A stretch of 64,000 bases of DNA from Prochilodus magdalenae (Eukaryota > Chordata > Actinopteri > Characiformes > Prochilodontidae). The stretch lies in contig JAMWET010000579.1 of NCBI GenBank assembly GCA_024036415.1, positions 506,501-570,500 of the forward strand, read 5' to 3'. The translations under genes were made by a program, and so were the position numbers. Under the pieces are notes generated by a model, which did no database searches, was not told the DNA's origin, and saw only the letters and a program-made list of their open reading frames with translations. Positions 29,589 through 40,665 of this stretch are shown piece by piece (the first letter of the stretch is position 1; every line of letters begins with the position of its first letter).

Positions 29589-30404
29589 TAGTTTAGACCT
29601 GCTTCCTCCTGTTTGCTTTGGCTCATGAGTTAAGAACGTCACCTTGATAAAGACTGACGAGTGCACTGTCAAACTCTGATAGCATCTCAAACTAAGGCTG
29701 CTTCCCATGTAATTCCAACAGTGCAGTTTGTCTTTTAATCTCTTTTCGGGTGATGCTGGCAATTAAAAGCTTTTCCGTAAACAACCAGTTCGATACGAAT
29801 TGATACCGGAAAGTGCACAGAGACTGTGTCAGGAAATCTCCAGGAGAGGAGGACATTAACAGGCCTTGGGGCTGGAGGAATGATACAGGTTTCAACATTA
29901 CGGCGTATGATTCAGGAACTACTATGGAACTAACATGTGTTATGCAGCTATGAGAATGAGGAAGCCCAGAAGTGCCCACTATTTCTTTACACATGCATTT
30001 CCCAAGCCAGTCATCAGGAAGCCAGACGTTCTGTCCTAGCTCCTAGCATCTTGTTGCTCAGTTCAGAGTTCCTGTTTGACTGGCTCATGTGTGTTAGGAT
30101 CTGGGAATGGCCTTAAATGTGGACCATCTGGGGTCCCTAAGGACTGGACACTAACGTTGTTCCAACTGCAAAAAGTGGTCTCTTAGCAAGAGCTCATATA
30201 TATAGATATATCAAAATTCCCATCTTTTATGGTCGTTTGACTGTAATTTCCAGATGTTTATTCAGCCATGTTTTCTCACTGTACTGGCAAATAATTGTGG
30301 TTGTTTTTAGCACATTTTTTCAAATAAGATTTGCCAATATAGTGTCTTTGTATCACTTAAAACAAGCAAAAATGTCTTTTTGAGTTTAAAGTTACTGTCA
30401 AAAA

Positions 30405-30727
30405 TATAGTTGCACCCAGAAGGAGGTGTGGGATGGCAGTACTATTAGGAAGGATTAATAATAAATGATGATAAAAGACTGATATGGGGAATATTTATTG
30501 AGCTACACATACAGAAGTAGTGTCTCTCAGTATGGTGTCGGGCCGCCATGTTTGTTAATGCAACATGCCAGACGTCTCAGCCTGGAGTTGTAGAGGTTCC
30601 TAATGGTGTCCTGTGATAATCCATCCCATGCAGCTTGAATATTCTCACACAGTTCCTGCAGATTGTGCAGTAGGGATTGGAGGGAGTGACAAAGGCCTTC
30701 TGGATGAGTGACACATGACAAGAAACT
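30405..30727 (-). pseudogene. Tc1/mariner transposase C-terminal relic (family B, copy 2)
   Basis: On the minus strand, 30530-30730 reads LLHNLQELCENIQAAWDGLS, then QDTIRNLYNSRLRRL and NKHGGPTPY. This matches the conserved C-terminal end of Tc1-like transposases, which typically finish with a MPRR...GGPTRY-type sequence. Only the last 60 or so codons remain, and the DDE catalytic core is absent. The flanking gttgcacccagaaggaggtg and the non-coding stretch after the stop are shared with copy 1 at 9265. A dead transposon. Confidence 0.75.
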
Positions 30728-30814
30728 CATCTTGCTGCTGACTAACTTCTGAGGTAAATCAAGAGCTGTAATCTTGATACCTCTAATAATTGTCTAGGAT
30801 GTTCGGTGGTTTGA

Positions 30815-31767
30815 TTCAGCCTTGATCTCTGCTGTCAGTCCATTGGGGATTTTGTCTTCATCAAATTCCACTGAGGATTTAGCTTTGGTCACCACTGTTA
30901 GTCCATTAAGAATTTAACCTTAGATAGCACCAGTAGTCCAATTAGGATTTAGTCTTGGTTGAACTTGTTAGTTCATTTGACAATTTGATTTGGTCCCCAA
31001 TGTAGGTTTGCTTAAAATGTGACTTTGTCCCATTTACTGACCGCCTTAGCCAACACTGATAGTACATTAGGATTATTTATGACTGCCACAGTTTATTCAA
31101 GATTTAGTCTTAATCATGGCTGCTGTAGTCCAACTAAGATTTAGTCTAAATTATCACTGTTGTCATCCATTTAAGCTTTAGTCTTAATCATTCTTTCTGT
31201 AGTCCAGCTTAGATTTAGTCTTAATCATGACTGCTATAGACAATTTAGGATTTAGTCTTAGACATCACTGCAGTAGTCCATCTAAGATTTAGTCTTAATC
31301 ATCATTACTGTAGTCCATCTAAGATTTAGTCTTAATCATCATTACTGTAGTCCACCTAAGATTTAGTCTTAATCAGCACCTTATGTAGTCCATCTAAGAT
31401 TTAGTCTTAATCATCATTACTGTAGTCCACCTAAGATTTAGTCTTAATCAGCACATGATGTAGTCCACCTAAGATTTAGTCTTAATCAGCACATGATGTA
31501 GTCCATCTAAGATTTAGTCTTAATCAGCACCTTATGTAGTCCACCTAAGATTTAGTCTTAATCAGCACATGATGTAGTCCAGCTAAGATTTAGTCTTAAT
31601 CAGCACATGATGTAGTCCACCTAAGATTTAGTCTTAATCAGCACATGATGTAGTCCAGCTAAGATTTAGTCTTAATCAGCACATGATGTAGTCCAGCTAA
31701 GATTTAGTCTTAATCAGCACATGATGTAGTCCAGCTAAGATTTAGTCGTAGCCATCACTGCTGCAGG
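30815..31767. repeat. Minisatellite, ~37-38 bp unit, next to the smox promoter
   Basis: The unit is gtagtccacctaagattta followed by gtcttaatcagcacatgat. From 31101 to 31767 I count about 18 units (gatttagtc at spacings of 36-39 bp). Upstream, to about 30815, further units are recognisable but heavily diverged (ggatttagctttggtc, ggatttagtcttggttg). The units become steadily more alike towards the 3' end, where several neighbours are near identical (cagct/cacct and catgatg/cttatg variants). The array stops about 80 bp before the promoter motifs. There are no unique spacers, so it is not CRISPR-like. Confidence 0.93.
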
Positions 31768-31844
31768 TCTCCACTGATAGGGTCCACCGGTATATGCAGC
31801 ACTCAGACGTAGTAAACACTGTTGTAGTGCCTCATTTATTAGTT

Positions 31845-32045
31845 AGAAATTGGCGCCGCTCCGCCCCTCCTGCGTTCCTATTGGCTGTGCGCCGTGCAGA
31901 CGTCACCGCAGCTCATGTTTATTCATCGAGGAGGCAGCGGCGAGGAGGAACTGGCTGCTGCTGGTTCTAGCACACGCATATACACACACTCACTCACTCA
32001 CACACTCACTCACATAAATAGCAAGCGGAGAAGAGGAGAACACAA
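31845..32045 (+). promoter_or_regulatory. smox: smox core promoter region
   Basis: Seen in order: an inverted CCAAT (attgg) fused to ttggcgcc at 31849-31857, which resembles an E2F-type GCGC core; a GC box ccgcccc at 31861-31867; a second inverted CCAAT at 31880-31884; a CRE-like gacgtcac at 31899-31906 (7 of 8 bases of the palindrome); and a TATA-like ATAAATA at 32014-32020. The group sits directly upstream of a good splice donor and at the 5' edge of a CpG island. The motif assignments are by eye. The spacing suits a GC-box/CCAAT promoter with dispersed starts. Confidence 0.65.
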
Positions 32046-32790
32046 AGAGCAGCTCTGCCTGGTTTACAGCCGAAGACGAACGGAACGTCAGGTAAAGAGC
32101 TAATTCACTACTGTGACTGTGTGTGTGTGTTCTCCTGTTATACTGCTGGACGTGTCGTCGCCCTGTTTTACCTCCTCGCTAAGGAGTGAAGCCAGATCCG
32201 AGCAAGTAAACAAAACAGTCTCCCAGCTGTCGACCTACAGAGCTGCGCTCTCGGCTGCTTACCTGCTCCGCTGAGCTCTGTCCTCCTCAGCTCGTCGTGT
32301 CCGGTCGTCTTTCACCTGTAATAACGGGTAATAGGGGGTTTGTCATGTGAGCCGCCTCTGAGGAGCAGGAGGAGGAGAAGTGATGTGTGTTTAGTGAAGG
32401 AGAGAACACAGCCGGGCTGCTTCTGAAACACCTCCGTAACCCGGGCACTGGGCAGCTCCTCGGTCAGCTGCTGGTTCGGCACTCTTACGTGGCAGAGCTG
32501 CTCCCTCCGCCTGCTGTCTGCCCAGAGGCACCAAACTTTCTGTCCCTCGGGCTCTTCTCCCTCCGAGCCGTCGACACGAAACACCTTTAATTTCGGTGTG
32601 ACGTCAGAACAACATCCTAACCCGCGGCGCGTAAAAGCGGATCCTTATCAGAGAAAGCCCGTCAGCTGTGTGCGGAGCCGGAGAGGGAGCTCTCAGCCTC
32701 GTCTAAGGGAGATCAGATACACAGAGAGCCGCACAGAGGGGGATTAGACCGAGCGGAGATCTGGATCAGATAGCCGGCTCTGTCCGTGTC
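31850..32790. other. CpG island over smox exon 1 and start of intron 1
   Basis: About 0.9 kb with many CG dinucleotides and high GC, in contrast to the AT-rich, CpG-poor flanks. It covers the promoter, exon 1 and about 700 bp of intron 1. It explains the overlapping short open frames on both strands at 32312-32590, which have no recognisable homology. It may contain alternative first exons that I cannot define from sequence. Confidence 0.75.
31940..32091 (+). other. smox: smox exon 1, non-coding leader (5' end approximate)
   Basis: The donor gaacgtcag/gtaaag at 32091 is a near-consensus splice site inside the CpG island, and the next + strand acceptor joined to a family-matching start is exon 2. 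The exon 5' end cannot be read directly. A TATA-like ATAAATA at 32014-32020 would place the start near 32045; the GC-box/CCAAT cluster would place it about 31930-31980. A frame open from 31915 to the donor is discussed as an upstream ORF. Transcript data would settle the boundary. Confidence 0.6.
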
Positions 32791-32895
32791 TGCTCAGTGG
32801 ACCTTCTGTACTGTAATCTCTACTAGGGTTACACTCGGTACGTGTCTTCATGCTGGGAGGGCAGAGTGCAGTCTCAGGGCTAACGTCCAACCTCT

Positions 32896-33374
32896 CTCTC
32901 TCTGTATAATAAATACCTTCTGTGTACTATACTGTATACTACGTATACTACTCTCTTCCTCTTTCTATCTCTGTCCCTCTCTCTCTTTCTCTCCATCTCT
33001 CTCCTCCTCCTTTTATTTCCTCTCTCCCCCAAAAACCCACTGCATACTACAATACAATACACGGATGTATACTGTACTGTATTGAAGTATACTATATACT
33101 ACTCTCTCCCTCCGCCTCCCCAACCCACTATATACTACAATACACTGATATATACTATGCGGTACAGTAGTATACTACTATGCATACTAGTCTCTCCGTC
33201 TTTCTGTCTCTGCCCCTCTCTCTATCTTTCTCTTTTTACTGTGTACTACAATACACTGCTGTATACTGTACTGTATGCCCTATATACTACTCTCTCACTC
33301 GCTCTGTCCCTGCCCTCCTCTCTGTCTCTCTTTGTGTTCTGTGCATTACAACGCACTAGTGTATTCTACACTTT

Positions 33375-33436
<62 letters not shown>

Positions 33437-33485
33437 TCTATACTACCAGATACTACTGTATACTCTATTGCGTACTATACTTAAA
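32896..33485. repeat. Composite minisatellite: CT-rich block + TATACTAC block
   Basis: About five tandem copies of a roughly 110-130 bp unit. Each has a pyrimidine-rich stretch (ctctctctgtccctctctct-like) followed by an A/T part with tactacaatacactg, tatactgtactgta and tatactactctctc. The last copy has a pure (CT)n of about 52 bp at 33380-33431. The longer open frames on both strands here are repeat-encoded and meaningless. Confidence 0.85.
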
Positions 33486-35600
33486 TATGGGGGGTCAGAG
33501 TGTGATATCAGGGCTTCTGGTGTGCTGAGGTCCAAAATAATATACTCTACATTATAGAGGTGAGACAGTACCAAATTTAATATCACCAGATTTATCACTA
33601 TAATCAGTATTACTGTTAAAATGTGCTGAAATGTTCAAAAGTACTGATACACAAACTGAAATAACTCTATCAAGTGTTCTATTGAAAACCAAGCAGCACT
33701 TTTGGTATTATCATTATTATTATTAATAATAATAATAATACCTATACCTTGAAAATCTATATAACACACATTACATATATGTACATATAAACATTCATTA
33801 ACAAGTACTTTACTGTGGTTCACCTTGGAGACATGTTTGATGTATTGTGATATAGTGATTTTTGCCATATGCCAAATGTATACATTACAGTTTGCTACTG
33901 AGAAGTTCAGAAAGTAGCGCCGCTTTGTCGGCCTATAGTATAAAATTCTCCATGTGATTTAACCTGCACTGCGGAACAATAACATATTCACAGACAGGTC
34001 TTTTAAGCTGCCTTATAACTCTATAATGAGTCAGATAGTACTTTGGGTTCCACTGAACAATAGCAAACTAGAACACTTTCATTAGAGCCCTTCATTGCCG
34101 CACCTAAGAAACCACCGTCCAACCTAATGAGGCCTGATTTCATTAATGTCATTTTGCTGGAGACTCACTTTTACACTTGCTTTAAGGAGATTGTATCTTT
34201 TTAACAAAACATAGTAGAAAGAGAGAGAAACTATTCAAACCCATATCAAAGAAAAGAAATCCAACAAGCCTGGTTAAACACAAGTTGTGCAAACTTGTGG
34301 AGTCCAGACAGAGAAGACTTTAAAAGTAGTGACATGTAACTAAATACTAACCCATAAATAAAAGTGTTTGAGTGCCTCTACATGTATATAACATACTCTA
34401 TATACTATATATACACACTAGACTCTGTGCTCCAGCACTGCCAGACTGAACTTTGATTGACCGACAGAGTTCTGTTGGTTCAGTTCAGCTCACTTAGCTC
34501 TATTTGCACAAGTTAGAGCCAAGGCATCAGTGAAGGAACTAACATTTAGAGACTTTGAAGAAGTTTGAGTTCGATTTGAAAGGACTGTCAGCCCTTGGTT
34601 TCGTCCGTTTCATGCAGCAATGTTTCAAAAATCCAATTTTATTAGATCCAAATATTGATATTTTTAGAAAGTGATAACAATATCCACAAAACTTGATTGT
34701 TTTATAAAGTACCAGCTTTATTTCACTGTTATAGAACTGTTTACATATGTGGACAGCATAAACCAAAGACCTCTTGCAGTGGGTATTCCTTACATTCTTT
34801 CACCTGGCTGGGTAGAGTGAGAGCCCATGTGTTTGTGAGAGAGGGAGGGAGTGCATGGCTATGTCTCCTGGCATGAATCCTAGTGCACTGTGTAGCTTTG
34901 AAAGTTCGGAAATGGCTTGTCACCGCAGCTGCCACAGGCCATGGTGCGGAGTGATGCTGTCCGGTTGCTGTGGACAGAAAAAAACGATGCATTGAATTCA
35001 GTTGGTCCAGATGTGAACATCATTTCCACAGAGGCCTGTGCCTACTGACGGTTAACCTTCACAGACTGTTCTTCATTTACTGATTCATGCAAACCATAAC
35101 AAGCCACTTGTGAACTCGACTGTACATGTCGAGCAATGTGATATCCATGTTATCATCATCACACGTATTGTATCTAACAGAGACGAGATGTTCCAGAACA
35201 TGCCCAGAGATGTAGACAGATATCCTGTACACAAACAATGCTGTGATGTATATTTTCAGGACATCCTCTTTCCTCAGAGTTAGGGTTCAGATATCAGACG
35301 AAATGCATAAACACTCTCGTACCCAACCATACCTGCCCGCCTCTGGAGGAATGGCTTCAGGAAGGAAAGCATAAAACTATGACATTGACCATTCTTTTCA
35401 GTCTTCCTAGATTAATCAGAGTTTGGGTTAATTCAGTAACAGCGCTTACAGGCCTTAAACTAATTTACCACCAGTTTAAACTAATCAGAATGATTGTTTG
35501 TAGATGTGTTTAATGGAAACCATAGCAAGACAAGCGTGTTCTCAGAATTAAACATTACTAAACCTTTAAACATGTCGGATGATGTCACATCCTACATCAG

Positions 35601-36026
35601 TACTACATTTTGGGGATGGCCCAAATACCAGATTCCAGGAGATTCTGAGATTCGGCGTTGATCATAGACGAATGCTTGAAGCTTTACTCTGGGAGGGGGC
35701 ATTAATATTGTAAAGCACTGCGCAAAATATTTTACCCACTAACTACTCAACACTGTTCCATCTCCAGATTGTGTGGTCTTATTGGGAATGGTTTGCTTTT
35801 TAATTGGATGTTCGGTTTTGGCGTTGCAATGGATTTTTTGGAATTTCTTGCCTATTTACAGTGAATAAATGTGCGGCCCAGAGACACAGTCTCAGAACAG
35901 ACCCCCAATCCCGAATTTATTGTTAAAGAAAAAAGGGAAAACGCGAATATCCGAATCCCAAAACCAGTACCTGCCAGTGAAGGAATATCTCAATACCTGA
36001 ATACTCGGGTTTAGCCCTACTACATT
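35601..36026. mobile_element. hAT-like non-autonomous element with 8-9 bp target duplication
   Basis: The direct repeat tactacatt is at 35601-35609 and 36018-36026. Between them, the left end ttggggatggcccaaatacc and the right end ctgaatactcgggtttagcc form an imperfect inverted pair (ggg....ccc.a.ta..cag). Length about 410 bp, no transposase. An 8-bp duplication is characteristic of hAT. The interior carries cgaatatccgaatccc-type words near the right end. Confidence 0.6.
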
Positions 36027-36166
36027 CATTATAGCTTAGCATAAATAGAGTTGTTTTAGGAATGCAGCTGCGCTGGTTTAACACGCTCAGGCAGTGTAGG
36101 GGACAGTCGCAAAGTTCCAGATTTAACCATTTTCCACATAGTCACTAGGATAAGAAGGAGGCCTAC

Positions 36167-36277
36167 TTCCATATGAACACTATAGTGTATTACATCAGCA
36201 CATGTTAATGTAATTAATTATGGCTTAATTATGAAAATATTAGTGCTGATGTAATAAACGATGATGTTCATATAGAA
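36167..36277. repeat. Hairpin repeat, 35-bp arms
   Basis: Arm 36167-36201 (ttccatatgaaca...tattacatcagcac) is the inverse complement of 36243-36277 (gtgctgatgtaata...tgttcatatagaa) with about six mismatches. The spacer is 41 bp and AT-rich (taattaattatggcttaatt). It is palindromic-MITE-like; no target duplication is evident. Confidence 0.75.
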
Positions 36278-37205
36278 ACCTTGTAAATCTTTCTTCAGGG
36301 AGAACAGTTACTGAACTGCCCAGCATGCCCGAGACCTCCTTTGTCCATCTGTATTGCTGTTCTCCTGGAAGGACACTATATTCATGATAGAGGTTGCCGT
36401 TTCTAGGTCACTAAGGCCCCCCCTCCCTTCCCAAACACATATGCACATGCACTCCTCCCCGGCACGCACACACACTCCTCCCCCATCAGCCGCTTCTTAA
36501 TCTGTGACCACTAAAGAACATGAACATGTGGTGAGGTTATTATCCAGTCATGGGAATAACACGCTGACATCAGCGCTGATCTAGCCCCAATCTGTACAGA
36601 CGTCAAGGCACCAATAGCGTATCATCCTGGTCAAGTCAAAACCTTGTAACTCTGTTCTTCTCTATCGGGACACCAGCTGCCCTTCACAGCCTACGAAAGA
36701 AGTTGTCCAAATTAGCATACGCTGAGGTTCTGAGAGGTAGAGCAAAGCTTCGCTGTGGAACATAGGGAGAAAATGCACTACTGCTCCTGGATTAGCAAGG
36801 CTCCTCCAGACATGCCTAATACAAATAGCTGACTGCTGTACTGGAAGTATGTCAGCATAGAAAGGCTATGCGTGCATTTTTTTGATCACGGTTTGTTTTG
36901 TGAAAATACAGAAATGGTCCTGGGTCATAATTCAGCTTGGTCAAATCTACTCTCAGTTCCTGTTTCATTTCAGGTCTTGCAGTGCAAGGTGTAAGACTTT
37001 GACACTGATAGCTGGTGGCCACTTGTGACCTATATGGTGAATATAGGAGCACTGTAATATACTGTGGTGGATTTTGTACCTCCTAGTAGAAGAGTGAACT
37101 GTAATTTGATTCAAGACATTGGTCTCATGATTTTGGCAATATGCCACGTTTTTTATTGTTTCCTATTTAATATGGGCATTGTAGGCTGATATTTGTTTAG
37201 GCTTA

Positions 37206-37268
37206 GTTACTACGTAACTTATGTAGCCAAGCCTACATAAGGCTTGGCTACATAAGTTACATAGTAAC
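37206..37268. repeat. Near-perfect hairpin, 28-bp arms
   Basis: Arms 37206-37233 and 37241-37268 pair over 28 bp with a single mismatch, around a 7-nt loop (tacataa). The arm core is acttatgtagccaagcc / ggcttggctacataagt. It is immediately followed by repeat family C copy 2. Confidence 0.9.
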
Positions 37269-37282
37269 TTGTTATTGCACTG

Positions 37283-37435
37283 AGATGATGGGGCTATAAA
37301 TACCTGCTGGTTGTATGATGGGATTCATAGATTAGGCAGAGGTACAGTGCAGTGAATGTCTAGTTCCGTGTGTGGCAAATGGGTCTAAAAGCAGATTTTA
37401 ATGATTGGCTGATGTCATACTCTTCAAGTACAATA
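37283..37435 (+). repeat. Dispersed repeat family C, copy 2 (truncated)
   Basis: Holds gatggggctataaatacctg, gggattcatagatta, cagtgcagtgaatgtctagt, tgtgtggcaaatggg and aatgattggctgatg, collinear with the first third of copy 1 read on its minus strand. It starts 14 bp after the hairpin at 37206-37268. Confidence 0.75.
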
Positions 37436-38339
37436 TGGTGACAGTAGTATACAATATAAGTGCATTGTAAAGCTGAAAGCAGAGATTTTTGAGCAATGCG
37501 TCAGCAGCGTGTTGCAGATTTTTACTAACAAAATGTTCAAAAATAAAAAAAAACGTGTTTTTTATTAAGCTTGAAAAGTGAAAGGCGACCTACCACTTAA
37601 GGCAACACCCACTCAGTACATTCTGACTAGGGTTTAATGAAAAAGTAAGCCACATTCTATCATTAACCTTCGTTAACCAACCAAGTGTAAGTGACATGAT
37701 GTCATTTCCATTCGCCTGTCAATATGAAAGCCCTAAAATCGTGGCCGGGTCTTAAACTTAAGTATGTAAATGACTTTCTGATTGGTTATGCTGTGTTGGG
37801 CTGCATTTAAAAAGCAGTCCTGACTACAGCATGGACTGGGAGGGCCCATTGGGTGAATAGGCAGGATTATGTTGTGACATCACAAAGCAGCGAGTTAACA
37901 GCAGGCCTAGTTTGCATGTATGGACTGGGGCGCAAACAGTATTTACAAACTACATAAAATCCTTAAAGCTTTGGTTTTCCATGATGTGCTTTTTTACATT
38001 CATCGACACATCCAAAAGAACCACTCTGGAAGTCAGATTACTCACAGCACAAAGTAAAACCACACTGTGGTTGGTAGTAAAGGCGCATTTGCAAATATAG
38101 CCCTGTGCGGTAATAGACAGTATGGCTAAGATTGTAATAACGCTTAACCAATGATGTATGTAGTGTCAAGATGTGCAGGAAGCTGGTCAGGAAGATGTGA
38201 CGCTTTAGACACTCGCTATTCATAGACGGATCACTCAGTGCACAGATAGCGGGAAAGCTTTTTGTTTACCTTATCTCTTTTTCCATTGTTTCCCTTTCCT
38301 GGCTCAGCAAGAAGTGACCTTCCACCTTTGGCTGTGACA

Positions 38340-38740
38340 GCATGACTGAAAGCAGTCTCTTTTTTGCCGTCTGCTATGTGCACCGTGTTTTTGTATACAC
38401 GTCTCAAACCACATCCTCTGATGAAAACAAGGTGGCCGCCTGCAGTTGCTACTTTGGCTAATCCGGCACAGCTGTCGCTACATTGCAGAGAGTTGCATGC
38501 CAACTGTGTCTGCGCAACATCACGCACGCTCTCACGCACCTTGCACTTATGTTCGTGGAGTTGTTGGACCAGGACTGGAGCGTGTCGCGGATGTGGTCCA
38601 TCATTTCCCTTCTGCATCACACCTGTTCCTCTTCGGGGCAGATCAAAGGGAGTCCTCCGCCCGGCCACTTAGTGACCTCCGCTTGCGCTTGATTTATAGT
38701 CGGGTGGACAACTCGGTCCTGCTTTGAGGACAGTGGGAAG
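38340..38740. other. CpG-rich patch in smox intron 1, unassigned
   Basis: About 400 bp with many CG dinucleotides (gtgtcgcggatg, ccgcccggccac, cgcttgcgcttg) in an otherwise CpG-poor intron. All three + frames and one - frame are open for 70-145 codons. No translation resembles a family I know, and there are no convincing splice sites bounding an exon. It could be a recent repeat insertion, an enhancer or a fragment of an alternative exon. Confidence 0.35.
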
Positions 38741-40329
38741 TGTCTCGTTGACCCACAAAAGAATTGTAGACATCCCACCCTCCTGATGACTGGAGGGCAT
38801 TGAGTCTTTCAAACCCCACCAAACTCCTAGAAGCTCCAATTATTGCATGTGTGTAATTACTTAATGACTTAATCACTGCTAGTGGAGGAATTCTGTCGGA
38901 GGAGCAGATTCTATACTTCCAGTCGCTCGTCACACGTGTGTTAAATCTTTTACTTAGAAAATCAACATATCATGTAGTACAACCAGGGGCTCTTGCTGAC
39001 AGCTGTATACTGTGTAGTCCTAGTTTAGCATTACGGGACCACTTTTGACGTTTGCCTGCAAAGAACCTCGCCACATCTGCAAGAAACTGTGAGATCCAGC
39101 CTCAGCAGGAAAGCAGTGCTGCCTTTCTAGGCCATTTGTTTGCTTAGCTGTTGGTCACCTACTGAGAGATTTCTTGCTGGCCTCTTTGCGTAAGCCTCTG
39201 GAGCGCTCTGTAAAGCTGAAAATGTCAGGTTACGAAAGCCTTGCTTTGACAGATTTGACTGTCAGGTTACTGTAACAGTAATTTTGGAGGTTCCTTGTGC
39301 TGGCTTCATTTTTTGCAGATTAGTTTGTTTTGCAGGTGGTTTAGCAAGAGCCTTGAAAAGCAGCCGTTACGGTTTGTTTGGTTCTCTGACCTGGATTTAG
39401 GAATATGAATTAGGAAACCATAACATGCCTGAACAATGACAGGCACTGAATATGACGTACTGGCATATGTGTGTGCACTGTGGTTATGTGATCAGTAGAA
39501 AGTGAGAATGCTGATTGCTCGTTTCAAAGCTTTGCACAAACTTGTAATTCTATTTTCAGTTGTTTTCTCACTGTGCAGTCAGTTTTTACCCTTTAGTGAA
39601 CTGTGCCCTCATTTCTTAGTCCTTACCATATGGTCACATGCAGCCGTATTAACTCAAGGTCAGAGAGAGCAGCGGTCCCTTAGCAGAACCATATACAAAC
39701 TGCAAGACCCCCTCTCCAACCGGCAGTGTGCCTGAGATGGTAAACAATTGGGTGGCTGTAGCGAGGCAGTTGGAGACTCTTGGCTGTCTGCCCGTTTCCC
39801 CCCATCCATATGGTGTTCATATAGTAAACGGCAGAGCTTGGATGGACCCCAAAGTGCAGACAGCAGGGATGGTAATCGTTTTTAACTATTTGAAAATCCA
39901 CATTTTGGAACCGCTCGTATTTAAATTGGAGCTGATTATAATTAAACCATGATTAGTCATGTTGGTTGGTGTAGTTAATCACAATTAGTCATATCTGACT
40001 TTTTTGCACTCGTTTTGAAACACTAAATAAAGCAATGCATTTTGTTACTGCTGTTTATGAGTGAGCAGAATAAGCCTCTGGCTGGAACTATGGTTGGCTT
40101 GAATGCCGTGTAAAAAAATGGAGCCATTTATGAATCTAACAGGGTATTAGCATGTTGCCGTTAACCCCACTAATTAGAATATCCTACCAAAACATGTGTT
40201 CTAGATTTGTTTGTTGTGTGCAGTGAGTGTAAGAGCTCTCTGATTAAGAGGTGTGTAATTTGACTTGCTATGTAACATATATAAATCTCAGTTCTCTCAG
40301 TTCGATTTTATTTGGTATTATTGCGATTA

Positions 40330-40665
40330 ATGCAATGGGATTCACAGGTTGAAAAAAGGTGGTACAGTGCAGTGAATGTCTCGTGCGGTGTGTGGAAAAT
40401 GGGTCCAAAGCAGAATCTGCAGATGCATGAAAGCGTACGGTCATACGGGTCTACCAGGAGTGTCTAAAATCCCGGTCTACAGGAAACTCTCCTCAGAATT
40501 GTACCAGGGAAGGCATCTACCAAATCTGGCCCAACTGTGCAGTTCTTGGATGCAAGGGTAGCCGAACATTGATGTGGCCTGTACCCAGAAACCTGTCCAG
40601 TCCATGTATTATTTGTGCTGGTGAGGGTATAAAACGCTATTAGGTACGTTTCAGTCACAGGTTAC
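40330..40665 (+). repeat. Dispersed repeat family C, copy 3
   Basis: Collinear with copy 1: gggattcacaggt, cagtgcagtgaatgtctcgt, gtgtgtggaaaatggg, aaaatcccggtctacaggaa, ctcctcagaattgtaccagg, gaaggcatctaccaaatctg, then taggtacgtttcagtcacag. It has an internal deletion relative to copy 1 after the fourth block. Confidence 0.75.

Larger units (their letters stand above)
25992..30404. other. Intergenic, dispersed repeats plus unique sequence
   Basis: Outside repeat family A copy 2, the attctg satellite and the LINE tail, no gene is evident. The 127-codon minus frame at 28661-29044 has no domain signature. Confidence 0.55.

Noticed and set aside
31101..31767. CRISPR-like regularly spaced repeats
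   Set aside because: The repeat unit is contiguous with no unique spacers, in a vertebrate context. It is a minisatellite.
31894..32103. 69-codon frame over exon 1 as an independent gene
   Set aside because: It spans the exon 1 donor. If translated at all it is a leader ORF of smox, treated under findings.
33082..33528. 148-codon frame and other frames in intron 1
   Set aside because: Entirely within the composite CT/TATACTAC minisatellite.
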